From assembly GCA_030544215.1 (NCBI GenBank), contig JARZZO010000014.1:20308234-20372233 (forward strand): DNA of 64,000 nt. Direction: 5' to 3'. Under the pieces are notes generated by a model. It did no database searches. It was given only the letters and a program-made list of their open reading frames with translations, and was not told the DNA's origin. Origin of the DNA: Zantedeschia hybrid cultivar (lineage: Eukaryota > Streptophyta > Magnoliopsida > Alismatales > Araceae). The position numbers and the translations under genes are program-made. This document shows, in pieces, positions 33,001 through 44,424 of the stretch (the first letter of the stretch is position 1; every line of letters begins with the position of its first letter).

Positions 33001-36000
33001 TCTATGGCACAGAAGGTACCTGAAGAAGGGTGGACCATGCAGGATGGGACTCCATGGCCTGGAAACAATGTTCGTGACCACCCAGGAATGATCCAGGTGA
33101 GTGCGATATTTTGCAGATAAGCATCTAAAAGAGTTATAAAATCTCTGGTTGATGATTTTTATTTGGTGCAACAAACTCGAACTTATATCTATTAGGCTTT
33201 GATGCTATCTGTAGCTTTTAATTGTCCCTTATGTTTATCTCAGAAAAGTTACTTTCTAACAAAAAGTTGCTAATTTGCTTTCTGATGGAGTAGGTATTGT
33301 TAATTTGAAAAAAGTGAATAACTAAGCTCCGTGGAAGGATCAAATTTTTCTTTGACCTTTGGTTGATGTGGATTTCTTTCACTTTGGAGGAAGAAAGTTG
33401 CCATGAAATAAGTTTCTTGACAATTCGTTTTTACATTTTTGAGAACGTTAGCCTTATATCTATCCAACTTATAGGCTTTGCGTATAAATAGAAGATTCTC
33501 AAATTCCTAGTTGAAAGAAATGAAAAATATACATTAGAAACATGAGGACTATCATCTGTGATTGGCAAGGGCAAATTTCAGTGTGGTTGAGTCAAAGTTT
33601 TTGAATTTAGAAGTCCTTCTCTCAGTGACGGTCCCCATCATAAGTCCTTCTCTCAGGGCCGGTTTGTTTCGTGGATATGGTATTCCGGATTTTCTGTGCC
33701 CAGATCTCTTATACCTAGAACAACAAAAATTTTCTTTGGTGCACTTTTTCTTTTTCTAGGAATAAGTAATTCTCACCTTTTAAGTGAGTTGAGTTATTCC
33801 ATTTGTTCCGAGAATAACGCATCCGCGCCAGGAATAACGCGTCCGTGCTCCCAAATTCGGATTAGCGGAATAAGCCTCATAAGCCATCCTATTCGACCCC
33901 TTATTCCCGAAACAAACCGACCCTCAGTGACCATCCCCATCATGTAATGTACAATATTATAAGCAGCATTCGTCCCCCTCCCGTAATAAAATGTGAATAA
34001 AAATTATTTGCAGAGCATTTAATATGTTTTGGTATCCATAGAATGGTTATAATTATTAATTCATGTGCCATGCATGAGGAGATGAAGAAACTTATGTAAC
34101 TCAATTTGGTGATTAAATCATTTAGCAGGTCCAAGCATTCGAATAAGGTCAGAAAAGTTTGGATTATTTTTCCTTATTTGAGCAGAAGACCAGGTCATCT
34201 TTTATATGTTGTTTTTTTAATAATGCTAAGCAGTGGGACCACTTTCCAGAAAACGAACACATCTTTCGAAAGTACAAGGACGATAGATAATAAGCCAGTC
34301 TACTGTATTAAAAGAAAAAGTATCATAGCTTGCCTGAATTTCTTTTGTGATAAAAGAATGGAGGCTGAATGCTGATTGGACAAGTTTGAACCTTTAACCA
34401 CCAGGAATGCTACATTCATGATCGCGGTGTTGTTCTAAATGGGGCAGAGTTAGTGACTAGATGTTCTGTTTGTAAAAGTATGGAAATAGTATCAAATTCT
34501 GTCTTGTTTAAGCTTAGGGAAAGAAAAAGGATGTCTGGTGGCTCTACGTGTTATGATCCTTTTAAGGCCCCTCAAAGCTTGGTGAATTAAAAAATCTCTC
34601 AACTATTATAGCAGCTGAAGATTTGAACTGGTGATCCATTTATTAGTCTAACCTGAAAGAGTGATGAAATGTCAACATGTTTTGCAGGGTTATCAAAAGA
34701 ACAATGATCAGATAATTGATTCATTGTTTACAGACTCTCGATATGCATTAAATGCTAAAATGTTTTATAAAATCTACCCTTGTCGCCTGCTCTTTCCTCT
34801 GGCGGTCCACTTTTAGTGGCTGCATGGTTCAGTATGAATACTACCCAGTGAAGCCCTTTTAATTTCAATATTGGCATAGTTCGACTGGCTTCTAAGGTGG
34901 CACTCATCCTGTTTTGGTGGTGTAGCTGCCATACAAGACAGGAAATTTTTGTATGCACAGTTTGACCTAGCTTCTATGCATATCGGTATACACATTTTCT
35001 GTATACATAGATATCCTTATGGTACATGCTTATATCCATACGAGGGTGTAGTAAATTTTAACACCAAAGGAGACCCATGTTGATATTAATATATATGCTG
35101 GATTTGAACTAATGTTGAGGGAATGATTTCAAGAAGTAGCATTGTGTGCCTAAATTTTTTTTCTTGATCGGAACCAATGTGTAACCGAATGAAATTTGCC
35201 TTCAAAAGACAGCTGCACAGAACTAGTCAATAACAGAAATTCAAAGGAATATCTTTTGTTGCCTATATGTTATTACTTATTGCTATGTTTTCTGGATGAG
35301 TCTTGATAGTTAACAAAACTTAAATTTTTGTTCTCTTTCGTGCAAGGTAGGAAGAATGGGGGAATTGGGCACGGATCAGCCCGGTCCAAACCGGCCAGAT
35401 CGGCTGATCCGATCCGATCCGATCCCAAGCCGATCTGGACCGGTCCCCCATTTATTTTTTTTATTTTATTATTAAGAAATTGGTCCGATCCCAGCCTCCA
35501 ATCCTGACTGATCCCGGTCGATCCTGACCGATCCCAGCCTAGATCTGTGGATCGGGGATCAGGATCGGACGGGTTTGCGTCAAAACCGATTGGATCCAAT
35601 CCTACCTTCCCTGCTTTCGTGTAGTCAGAACATCAGATCTGCTTCTGCATTTGCTTTCTTTGGGACTCATATGTATATATAGCAGAAAGAACCCATTGGA
35701 ATTGAATGCTACTGACCAGCTTGTTTAATTTGTGGCTCACATTATTCACACTTTTGGCATTCCATTAATTGGTTTTGAGAATTATAGTTGTCATTATAAA
35801 ATCTGCTTATAAGATAGCTTTTCTTCAAATGAAAATATTTTTTCCTTATCATTGGTTTCGGCTAGTGGAGAACCTCAAGTGTAAGGACCACCATCCTGTG
35901 CCACTGACCACCACCAATTACTTTGGAGATCTTTCATACTACCTCAACCTAAGTGTGACAAAGAGTATTTCACTGCTTTTCAGATGTTCTGACCTTCCCA

Positions 36001-39000
36001 TGTGGGGCCAAGACTTATTTATTGCTTTATAGGGTGTTTGGGGAGCATTTTTTCCTTTAAAGCTATTTTTTCCCATAAATATTTCATTTAAAAGATTCCT
36101 CGATTTTTGAAACTACTATACTTTAACCTGTTTCTCCGTTTGGCATAATCACTCCTTTGTTCAAGGGAGTCTGGGAGATTCCATAGGGTGTGCATCTTTT
36201 AGGAGGGGAAGGAGGGGGCGGAAGGAGGGGGGAGAAGACGGAAATGTGGGAGACCATGACACTCCGACACCTCGTTTACGAAAAAAAACAATTGCTGAAT
36301 TGTTTTTATCTTGAGGGAGTTCTACGAAGACTCCTTCTCCTCCCTTAAAAATAGGAGAAGAGAATACAAAGCAGTTATGCAAGTGATATTCTTTCTAAAA
36401 TACAATTTTGGAGAGAAATAGCTGAAAAAAGTGTTACCAAACACCATATTAGGCATAGTTAATATATTCAGTTAAAGGAAATTGATAAATTGTTATTTCC
36501 TCTATTCTGGTGGCCAGGAATGTACACCCCAGCAGATGCTTCTCTCCCTAGTCATTCACAGAAGAAAAATGCTAAACTATTTTATTATTGTGCTTAGAAC
36601 CACCAGAACAATCATGCCAAATGGCAATGGCCATCATGACAGAAATAAGATCATCATCATTCTCTTCTAACCAATAATAGTAATCACTATTCCCACTCAT
36701 TTTGTGTTTTGTCCCAGAAACCAAGAAGACCAAGATGGTCGTCAACTTTTGTTTCAATTTCAAGCTCCCTTACTGTAGAACTCCTTAACGCATCACTTCC
36801 AGTACAGAGAAAACTCGAGAGTGGCTTTGCCATCTGATCAGAGTCCATCATTTCCTGTACAGCAATGATGAAGCTTTTTTTTTAGCCAACACTCCACCCC
36901 TTTATGTAAATGGGACATATGTAGATGCGTGTACGTGCATTATCACATATGGTTCAGTATCTTCCACATTCTTCTGGGAAGTAGATATTGCATAGTAAAT
37001 TGCAACTTATCTGAGCTTTTAGATGATATGATATGATATCCAAAAATATCACCCTGTAAGTTCATGTTTGATTCTTTTGTAAAGCTTACCATTTGAATGT
37101 GATAACAGGTCTTCTTAGGTCATAATGGTGTCTGTGACATGGAGGGTAATAAATTGCCCTCTTTGATTTATGTTTCTCGTGAGAAAAGACCAGGGTTCGA
37201 TCATCACAAAAAAGCTGGTGCAATGAACGCATTGGTAAGATTTTTCTTCTTTTTCTTTTTCTTTTTGCCCAGCTGATATTTCTCATCTCTTTTACATCCT
37301 TTCTCATTGATTGATTTCAGGTGCGTGTCTCGGCAGTTCTCTCTAATGCACCTTATATTCTAAATGTTGACTGTGATCACTATATTAATAATAGCAAGGC
37401 CCTCAGGGAAGCCATGTGTTTTATGATGGACCCTATTTCAGGGAAGAAAATATGTTATGTGCAATTTCCTCAAAGATTTGATGGGATCGACCTGCATGAC
37501 AGATACTCAAACCGCAATGTTGTATTTTTTGATGTATGTAATAGAATACTAATTAACATTCTTGTGCTTTGATGTCATTTACTTCTTAGCCCTTATTTTT
37601 TACTAATATTTTCTGATTCTTGTATTTAACCAGATTAATATGAGAGGCCTTGATGGGCTTCAAGGACCAATTTATGTGGGCACAGGGTGTGTTTTCAGGC
37701 GGCAAGCTTTGTATGGATATGATGCTCCCAAGACGAAGAAGAGCCCGGGTAAAACCTGCAATTGCTGGCCCAAATGGTGCTGCTTCTGTTGTGGATCTAG
37801 AAATAAAAAAAGGAAAAGGAACTTGAAGCAGAAAAAGTTTTCAAAGCTGAAGGAGTACTCCAAGCAAATACATGCACTTGAAACCATAGAAGAAGGAGAT
37901 GAAGTTGGTGAGGTTCTTCTCCCAAAATGGTTAATCTTTAACATATTTGCACGAATGACTATCTTTCCAGAACAAACTTTCCAAGGATTGTTTTGCTTTC
38001 ATGCAGGCTTTGAAAATGACTTGTCATCATTGATGCCTCAGAAGAAACTTGAAAAGAAGTTTGGGCAATCCCCCGTCTTTGTGGCTTCTACCGTTAAAGA
38101 GGAAGGTGGGATTGTTCAGAATGTCAGTTCTGCTTCGTTTTTGAATGAAGCATTGCATGTCATTAGCTGTGGTTATGAGGATAAAACTGAGTGGGGAAAA
38201 GAGGTATCGAAAGTTTCTGGATAGCTAATTCCTGTTGACTCATAAACTTGATGACATGCACTTTTTAATTACGGATCTTCTCCCACATTCATGCATTCCA
38301 GGTTGGCTGGATATATGGATCTGTCACAGAGGATATTTTAACAGGCTTCAAAATGCACTGTCATGGCTGGCGATCAGTGTATTGCATGCCCAAAAGACCT
38401 GCATTTAAAGGATCAGCACCCATCAATCTTTCAGACCGTCTTCACCAGGTCCTGCGTTGGGCACTTGGCTCTGTTGAGATTTTCTTAAGCAAACACTGCC
38501 CAGTTTGGTATGGCTATGGATGTGGTCTGAAGTGGTTGGAACGGTTTTCCTACATAAACTCTGTTGTGTACCCTTGGACATCTATTCCCTTGCTTACTTA
38601 CTGCACCTTACCAGCATTTTGCCTCCTCACTGGAAAGTTTATTGTCCCAGAGGTATGAACTGCTTTGGTGTAGTTTCTTTTAGTGGCTTAATTAAGTTTG
38701 GATCTTCCTTTCATCATTAAAGCTGGGATTTGTTTGTTTTTCATATATGAGTATTGTTTTTGTGTTAATTTGATTCATGTTTGTATGTAAAATTGTCTGA
38801 TTACTTTTGGAGTAGTTTACAGAAAAATAGTAGGGATATTTGCAAAGATAACCCTCTTAAAATTTTAATTGCAAGTTTGTCTATCTTATTTTCACATTAT
38901 TATAAAAAAAATGGACTGCATCCCGATAGTTGCAAAAAATGTCCCTATCATTACCGTTTGTTAACATTCTGTTAAAAATCTCTTACCTAACTCCGATTAA

Positions 39001-40386
39001 CCTTTAACCAAAGTAAAAAATGTCTAATATCTTATTTCACTACCTCTCTTTCTCTCTCTTTGGCACAGTGCGTCAATCAAAAGTACTTTCTATAATGGTA
39101 TTTTCATCCGAACATTAAATTCGATGATTGAAGAAGGAATTTGTTGCATCCTGAACATACATTAACCTAGGGTACTTTTGCAATTATTGTACTGAAGTGA
39201 GTTTATTTATAATAATATAAAAATAAGATAGACAATCTGTAATTGAAATTTTGAGAGAATTATTTATTCAAAAACCCCAGAATAGTGTTATGTATGTATA
39301 TGCATGTACAATTTAGCCAACTTCAGCTTTAGCACTACGTTGATTGCTTTGAAGAAAATAAAAATGTGGTTGTTTGAACAGCTTAGTTGTATCTTTTGCA
39401 GAGCAATCTTGTTCTTCCTATCTGATTCTGCTATTTATGTGAACAAAGGAGGCGTAGGTTTCACAAAATGTTGGCTGCAAGGAAATAATGAACCTTTCAT
39501 CCTGGTCCCTTGAGTTTCACATCTCTTCCAGTTTCTTTGAAAGTAACACTTGGACTAAATGCTAACTATATCTTTCAAATCTTGTGTAACTCATATATCT
39601 TTGCTGAAAATCCTTGAAAAAATCAATGCTTAAGGAAAAGGAAATTTTTAAAATGTTGTTTTGGTGTCTTAGTAAGTCCCTTATCTTAGCTTTGCTACTG
39701 TTCTGTCTCAGTTAGTGCCTTCTGTTGTTAAGTGAAATGATTCATAGTTGTCATCCTGATGAGTAAATTCTGAGGCTGACATATTGTTGCCTTGTTTACA
39801 GATTAGCAATTATGCAAGCATTGTATTCATTGCCCTCTTCCTCTCAATTGCTGCAACTGGCATTCTTGAAATGCAATGGGGAGGTGTCAGTATCGATGAC
39901 TGGTGGAGGAATGAGCAGTTTTGGGTGATCGGTGGTGTTTCTTCACACCTCTTTGCACTATTCCAAGGTCTTCTCAAAGTTCTTGGGGGAGTGGAGACTA
40001 ACTTCACTGTCACGTCTAAGGGAGGAGATGACGCTGAATTCTCAGAGCTTTATCTCTTTAAGTGGACCTCACTGTTGATTCCACCAACGACATTACTTAT
40101 AATTAACATAATTGGTGTGTTGGCTGGAATCTCGAATGCTATCAACAATGGGTATGAGTCATGGGGCCCGCTTTTTGGTAAGCTGTTCTTTGCTTTCTGG
40201 GTCATAGTTCATCTCTATCCATTCCTCAAGGGATTGATGGGAAAGCAGGACAGAGTGCCCACTATCGTCATTGTGTGGTCTCTTATCCTTGCATCACTAT
40301 GCTCACTGTTGTGGGTTCGAATAAATCCATTCCTTGCAAAATCAGATGGGCCAATCTTAGAAGTTTGTGGATTGAATTGCGATTGA
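24099..40386 (+). CDS. CESA: Cellulose synthase catalytic subunit, CESA6-like, 14 exons, 1090 aa
   Basis: Coding exons: 24099-24179, 25055-25250, 25347-25567, 25657-25759, 25857-26031, 32146-32412, 32503-32848, 32959-33096, 37109-37234, 37321-37533, 37634-37907, 38007-38203, 38302-38652, 39802-40386. All introns are GT-AG and the frame closes over 3273 nt. The protein makes beta-1,4-glucan from UDP-glucose in the plasma-membrane rosette. Visible parts: N-terminal RING-type zinc finger with eight Cys (39-84), two membrane helices around 270-330, catalytic DDG (401-403), DCD (568-570), TED (788-790) and QVLRW (828-832), then six C-terminal helices and the end CGLNCD. The start MAAGGRLVAGSHNRNEFVVI resembles the CESA6/2/5/9 clade, which makes primary walls; clade placement is by eye. 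Introns 5 (6114 bp) and 8 (4012 bp) are swollen by transposons. Confidence 0.97.
26032..26810 (+). other. First part of CESA intron 5
   Basis: Begins with the GTAAG donor at 26032. The first 350 bp look like ordinary intron. A C10 run followed by an A-rich tract (about 26562-26600) marks unstable sequence just before the LINE-like segment. No gene seen. Confidence 0.5.
26811..27125 (-). pseudogene. LINE zf-RVT fragment in CESA intron 5
   Basis: A 104-aa open frame on the minus strand contains CYCLCGEENESLGHMFTS followed by FSWEMWELLL. This matches the zinc-binding reverse-transcriptase tail (zf-RVT) of plant LINEs, usually C-x2-C-x3-ES-x2-H-x4-C with a following W. The expected final cysteine is replaced by serine/threonine. 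Only this C-terminal piece remains. It lies inside the intron, antisense to CESA. Confidence 0.6.
27846..28235 (+). repeat. Tandem array of about ten 26-bp hairpins, period about 45 bp
   Basis: Each unit has the form GGtCCATTCT-loop-AGAATGGCC (first unit 27846-27871, next 27891-27916, next 27936-27961). The arms change together between units: TTCT with AGAA, TTCC with GGAA, CCC with GGG, and outer CCA/TGG with TCA/TGA. The 5' arm keeps one extra T or C near its base. The array lies just downstream of the LTR TATA box, so it would be in the transcribed part of the LTR. Confidence 0.85.
28919..31637 (+). mobile_element. 2719-bp solo LTR nested in the intron-5 LTR, TSD CGGAT
   Basis: Starts TGTAACGACCCGCCATCC and ends CTCAGTCCTTACA, with TGTAA...TTACA ends. 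A perfect 5-bp repeat CGGAT lies on both sides (28914-28918 and 31638-31642). Removing it joins two blocks that are contiguous in the related LTR near 57050 (GAGGTCA...CTCGGATCT). The left kilobase matches the LTR at 14532. The interior has a GC-rich part at 30900-31200 and many GCGTC...GACGC palindromes. No coding domain or primer site, so it is a solo LTR. It is in the same direction as CESA if the shared block order sets orientation. Confidence 0.93.
30305..31550. repeat. Clusters of GCGTC...GACGC palindromes
   Basis: About ten palindromes of 30-38 bp: near 30308, 30376, 30405, 30489, 30523, 30598, 30632, 31210, 31275, 31372, 31483 and 31520. Typical halves are TTGAATCGCGTCGACC with GGTCGACGCCATTCAA, CTAAATGGCGTC with GACGTCATTTAG, and GTCTGAAACGCGTC with GACGTCGTTCAGAC. 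Core GCGTC/GACGC is constant while the flanks vary in matched pairs. The same motif occurs in the LTRs at 5661 and 14532. Confidence 0.85.
33656..33923. mobile_element. PIF/Harbinger-like MITE (268 bp), TSD TCA
   Basis: Terminal inverted repeats GGGCCGGTTTGTTTCG and CGAAACAAACCGACCC differ at one base. A 3-bp repeat TCA flanks the element (33653-33655, 33924-33926), and the outer sequence reads through as CTCTCAGTGACC. TIR shape and 3-bp duplication fit PIF/Harbinger, though TTA/TAA is the more usual target. No ORF of note. Confidence 0.82.
35343..35613. mobile_element. hAT-like MITE (271 bp), TSD CTTTCGTG
   Basis: Starts CAAGGTAGGAAG and ends CTACCTTCCCTG, imperfect inverted repeats. A perfect 8-bp repeat CTTTCGTG flanks it (35335-35342, 35614-35621). 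The interior has dense GATCC/GATCCGATCC words and inverted GGACCGGTCC-like runs, unlike the other hAT MITEs in the window, so it is a separate family. Confidence 0.87.
36030..36448. mobile_element. Tourist-like MITE (419 bp), TSD TTA
   Basis: Ends TAGGGTGTTTGGGGAGC and TTACCAAACACCATA are imperfect inverted repeats. TTA flanks both sides (36027-36029, 36449-36451), the typical PIF/Harbinger target. The interior has a GGAGGGGG-rich segment and a complementary CTCCTTCTCCTCCC segment. No coding function. Confidence 0.85.
37908..38006 (+). other. CESA intron 11: 99 bp, stop-free, length divisible by three
   Basis: Donor G|GTGAGG at 37908 and acceptor TTTCATGCAG ending 38006. Family similarity supports splicing: removing it gives IEEGDEVGFENDLSSLMPQ in the plant-specific variable region before EKKFGQSPVF. 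If retained, the frame stays open and adds 33 residues (EVLLPKWLIFNIF...), so retention would not trigger a stop. Confidence 0.85.
38653..39801 (+). other. CESA intron 13 with a fold-back element
   Basis: The interval 38835-39275 holds long imperfect inverted repeats of about 75 bp. The left arm reads GGGATATTTGCAAAGATAACCCTC...TTTGTCTATCTTATTTT (38832-38905). The right arm is its complement, AAAATAAGATAGACAATCTG...GAGAATTATTTATTC (39215-39275). This looks like a fold-back MITE; exact ends and target duplication were not resolved. The rest is plain intron. Confidence 0.7.
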
Positions 40387-42299
40387 GATCACAAGCTGCA
40401 GAGTTTTTTTTTTCAGAGCCTGCCTCAAGTACTTGCACATACTAGATGATTTTTCCCTGATAATTTGCATGACACATGCAATTTTTGAAAAGGAGAAAGA
40501 AAACTAGTGAGAGAGAAAGGAATCGAGGGTTTCTCTGTATAGTTACATGATGGGAACTGACACATTGATACACTTTGATTATAGTTTCACCTGATTCTTT
40601 CGTTTGGTACATAAATGAGTTTCGTCTTCAAATAGCGTTGGTTTCTAGGCTTGTGTAATGCAAAGATGACATTTGCGCAGTTTAGAGAATCTTTGCCAAG
40701 TCATAGGTTTTGCCTCTCAATAAGAGGTCATGATTATATTAACCTGTAAAGGATTTCATGTCCCTGATGATTTGTCTAGTGTTTGTTGCCTGTTTTCTAG
40801 TTTTGACAGGGATTTATATGCTCTTTAGAGAAACAACTATGTTTTTGGGAGGGGTGACAGATTCTTTAGTCCGCACTTTATTTGTATTCTTCCACAGTGT
40901 GTTCTGTAGAGCAATGAAACAATGTGAGGTAGTTATGACCAAGAAGAACATGATTAAAAATTGTCACGGTCACTGTCATTTTTATTTTTTTTTAATCAAT
41001 AGAGGTTGTTTTGTATTTGAAGAAGTGCTTGGTTTGTATGAAATTATTGGATGCGGGTTGTCGCATTCGATCATATTTTGCTGTGGTTTGTATGATATTT
41101 CATGTATAGTGATTAAGAATTTTGTCGCATTCGATCATATTTTGCTGTGGGCTCTTGAAATAACTCACTCATCCGTGTTGCGACTTCAACTGCTTGACCA
41201 CTCTAACCTAAAGAATCTGCTGTTTTAGTCACTTGGTGCGCATTTCAGCTTGCATTATTAATTTCTTAGTGACTTGCTTTGAGCTAGAAATTGAACTGGC
41301 GGTGCTTAGCCTTCATCTGCAACCACTTGTGTCTACCGCTAAACCCTTACTAATTTTATGAAAGAAGGCAGTTGAAAGCTGGTAAGAGGGGAAACAGTGA
41401 ATGTAGGAAAATTTAACCAGTGAAAGTACACTACTTGATCTTTTACATCGTTTATATTCCGCTCTATTTTGCTAGTTTGTTATGACAGAAGAGAAGTAAG
41501 AAAATTTAAAATAAAGATTTTTTTTTCTAATCTTGACAAATGAGATAGATTAACGTACAAATAGCATGGAAAAAAATAGAGTAGAGAGGTCTCCATCCTC
41601 AAGTTATATTGTGCAGCTTTAAGGTAAGTGGCTTCATTACTTGAGCGACATTAGCGTGGGGATTGTTTATTCATGATATTTGATTTTGTAGGCAACATTC
41701 GGAAGGGAATATAATATTTCAAATGTTAGAATCTTACTTAGATATGTCATAATCTTTCCCAAATGCAATGGAGATCTTGCCCTCCGTGCAAAAAGGCTTT
41801 AAAAGAAAAGAAAAAGAAGATAGACAGAAGAGGAGGAAAGTGGACGTATCTCCATACTTGAGATATCCTTTCTGATGAAGGATCGTTAATATTGTGAAAA
41901 AAGACAAAAAAGGGATTAAAGGTCTTTTCAAGTAAAGATACTAAAGCAGAATTCCTGTCAATTTCCGGTCAAATTTTCTCCAAACCTAAATGAGATTTTT
42001 AAACACATTTTTTACTAAAAAATTATGCTTTTTCAATCTTTCCCGTAAACAGATTGTGAACATTTCATCATGTCGTTACATTTTCAAACGCTGTCTAAGA
42101 ATGAGTTATCATTCACAAGCCAGTGCACCTAGACTCCGCGTGCACCGCAGAAACAGATACAGAAAAGAAGAATGTTCTACCTTGGGGTAACAAGTAACAA
42201 CAATTCTTAGAATTTTTCGCTAGGCGCTAATCTTGCATCAGCATCAATGCAGAACATACCACCAATATGAGAATCATATTTCCTTTTTCTCCGTTTCGG
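40387..42299. other. CESA 3' UTR and intergenic sequence, no gene seen
   Basis: The first few hundred bases are the CESA 3' UTR. A 156-aa ORF at 40758-41228 is AT-rich, has no family resemblance and covers a 64-bp-period duplication (TTGTCGCATTCGATCATATT at about 41058 and 41122), so I do not call it a gene. The remainder is AT-rich without features. Confidence 0.5.
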
Positions 42300-42353
42300 C
42301 CCGTGACATATTTAGGATTTTGAACATGCCCTTTTATTTACATAGACATATTT

Positions 42354-42735
42354 TAAAGGGGTTTTGGCATGTATATCTCTGGAAACTAGTATATTTGTAT
42401 CTATATCCTCAACTCCCCCATATCGTATGAAATACCCCTAAAAACCTTAGCAAATGTTGCGGCTATGCCTCTCCGTCAAAAATGCCGTTAACTCCAGCGG
42501 AATGTATTCATTAGACTTTTGTATATATGCCATCCACTTTATCAGAATTTATGTAATCTTTATGACATATTTGATTGGAGTTAACAACATTTTGACGAAG
42601 AGGCATAGCCGCAATATTTTTGAAGTTTTCACGGGTATTTCATACAATATATGAGAGTTGGAAATACATATACAATATGCTAGTTTCTAGTGATATATAT
42701 GTAAAAAAATCTTATTTTTAAATATAGACAATCTC
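42354..42735. repeat. Fold-back (palindromic) MITE-like element
   Basis: Left arm (about 42354-42500) contains GGAAACTAGTATATTTGTAT, GTATGAAATACCCCTAAAAA, GCGGCTATGCCTCTCCGTCA and GTTAACTCCA. The right arm (about 42574-42735) has the reverse complements in reverse order: TGGAGTTAAC, TGACGAAGAGGCATAGCCGC, GTATTTCATAC and CTAGTTTCTAGTG. The arms are about 145 bp each and roughly 80 per cent alike by eye. No ORF, so it is a non-coding fold-back element; termini are approximate. Confidence 0.75.
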
Positions 42736-43372
42736 ATATTAGAAAATTCATTCTGACATTCCAGTGAGTATTTTTGAAGCTTTGAACACAGGGAGAATGC
42801 TTCCTTGGGTTGCGCTGTTGATGGCAACCGTGTCAAGTTTGTACAAAACAAAGGAACACGTTCTGGACCTTCATTTTAATGGATTTTATGACATGTTCTT
42901 GTAAGATTTGAGAATCTATACTAATAAAACAAAGTTTCTAATATAATTGATGTGACACTTTCAAATTCATTTTAAATTTAGAGTTCTTAAGAGCAACCAT
43001 GGCCGTCAATAAATTCTCTCTCTGTTTCACTCGTTGTGGAAACTTACCTTATGGAGTAGCTAGGTTTTCCTCTCTCCTTTAATATGTTACCATCTTAGTT
43101 AGGATTCTCACACGTACGTCTTTCTCTCTCTCTCTCTCTCTCTCCCCCCTTCCTGTAATCCTCTCTCTCCTTTAATATGCAAAGATTGTAGTTACTCTCT
43201 TTCTCTCTCTCCCTTTGGTTATGTAACCTCCCTCTCTCACTTCTCTCTATACTAACCATCTTGATTAATTATCTCCTTCCCACCCTTGGGCCTTATCATC
43301 TCTCTACCTCTCTCTCTAATGGATAAGACAATCCATTCTAAGTCCCACGCCCTCATTTATGTCCATGCCTAA

Positions 43373-43814
43373 GGTTCAGTTTGGTAGATTCTACCTTAGA
43401 TTTAAAGCCTTCAAATTTGATGGGAATTTAAAAAGTGCAAAAAAAGATTTCAAATGGAAAAAAGGTAGATGGATTCTCAAAGAATCTAGATTTTGTTTCA
43501 TACTGATAAATTACCTCTTTTAACTCCTAACGAATCTATTGAAAAGGGGATAGAAGGAGAATCTACGGATTCTAAAAAGTAACATCCTCTTTCTTTTCTT
43601 TTTTACCCTCCTAAATTTTCTAAAAGGGATTAATATGAAGATAAAAGTGGCTTTTGATGTCTTCAAATTTGATTTATCATGGTCTTTCTAAATGAGATTA
43701 TAAAAAGTAAACAACTTCTCTTAAAATTTGAATTCAAGATATGGTAACATGACCTTTTTTAAAATCTGAATTATTTCAAAATTTAAAGTCTCAAAATCGT
43801 TATCAAATAGAGCC
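43373..43814. mobile_element. Tourist-like MITE (442 bp), TSD TAA
   Basis: Starts GGTTCAGTTTGGTAGA and ends TTATCAAATAGAGCC, imperfect inverted repeats. TAA lies on both sides (43370-43372, 43815-43817). The subterminal regions are also inverted: CCTTCAAATTTGATGGG on the left, GATGTCTTCAAATTTGA further right. Fits PIF/Harbinger Tourist-type elements. No ORF. Confidence 0.82.
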
Positions 43815-44339
43815 TAAGACTCAATATGGCGACCAAAGGAGATAAGGCTTTTTCTATATTTTTTATTTTAATTCTTTTATCTTCATACCTATTTTATTTC
43901 TGTAATTTGTTAAAATTTTAACTTTGATTATATGATTAAGAAATCATTTATATTCTAACCTTGCATTGTTTAAAAAAAAGTTGTATTGCAATCAATATTT
44001 GAATTTGTGTTAAGATGTTTGTTTGATTTGGATTGTGTAGCGTGAAATTTGAGATCAAATCCTTATATATGTCAAGGAAAATGGAGAAATATCAATAATA
44101 AATCAATAATAAATAGTTTTACTTATATAAAAGTATTGAGTATCATAAAAATATACTTTTAATTATAATTTATTATTTAAATTATATTTTATATAAAGTT
44201 TAAAAATAATATCCATTTGTAGTGGTCCTCTCCCCCCCCCCAAAAAAGCTTGAGTCTGCCCCGCATCCAAATGCTTCATCACATCAGTCCATTATGTTTT
44301 CAAAAAACAACTTCTTCATAGCTTGGTTATCCCACGCTA

Positions 44340-44342
<3 letters not shown>

Positions 44343-44403
<61 letters not shown>

Positions 44404-44424
44404 GCTCGCGCACGCGCGCGCGCA
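44343..44424. repeat. CT microsatellite followed by CG/CA repeat
   Basis: About 29 uninterrupted CT units run to 44401, followed directly by CGCGCTCGCGCACGCGCGCG. The CG-rich tail is alternating purine-pyrimidine and could adopt Z-DNA; the CT tract could form H-DNA. Other CT tracts occur near 43121, 44848, 44872 and 53609. Confidence 0.95.

Larger units (their letters stand above)
33097..37108 (+). other. CESA intron 8 (4012 bp)
   Basis: Carries three insertions annotated separately (33656, 35343, 36030). The sequence between them is AT-rich intron with no coding region seen. Before the first MITE a short duplication (AGTCCTTCTCTCAG) occurs twice near 33611 and 33643. Confidence 0.7.

Noticed and set aside
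40758..41228. 156-aa ORF downstream of CESA
   Set aside because: AT-rich, spans a 64-bp-period local duplication, no recognisable motif and no gene context.
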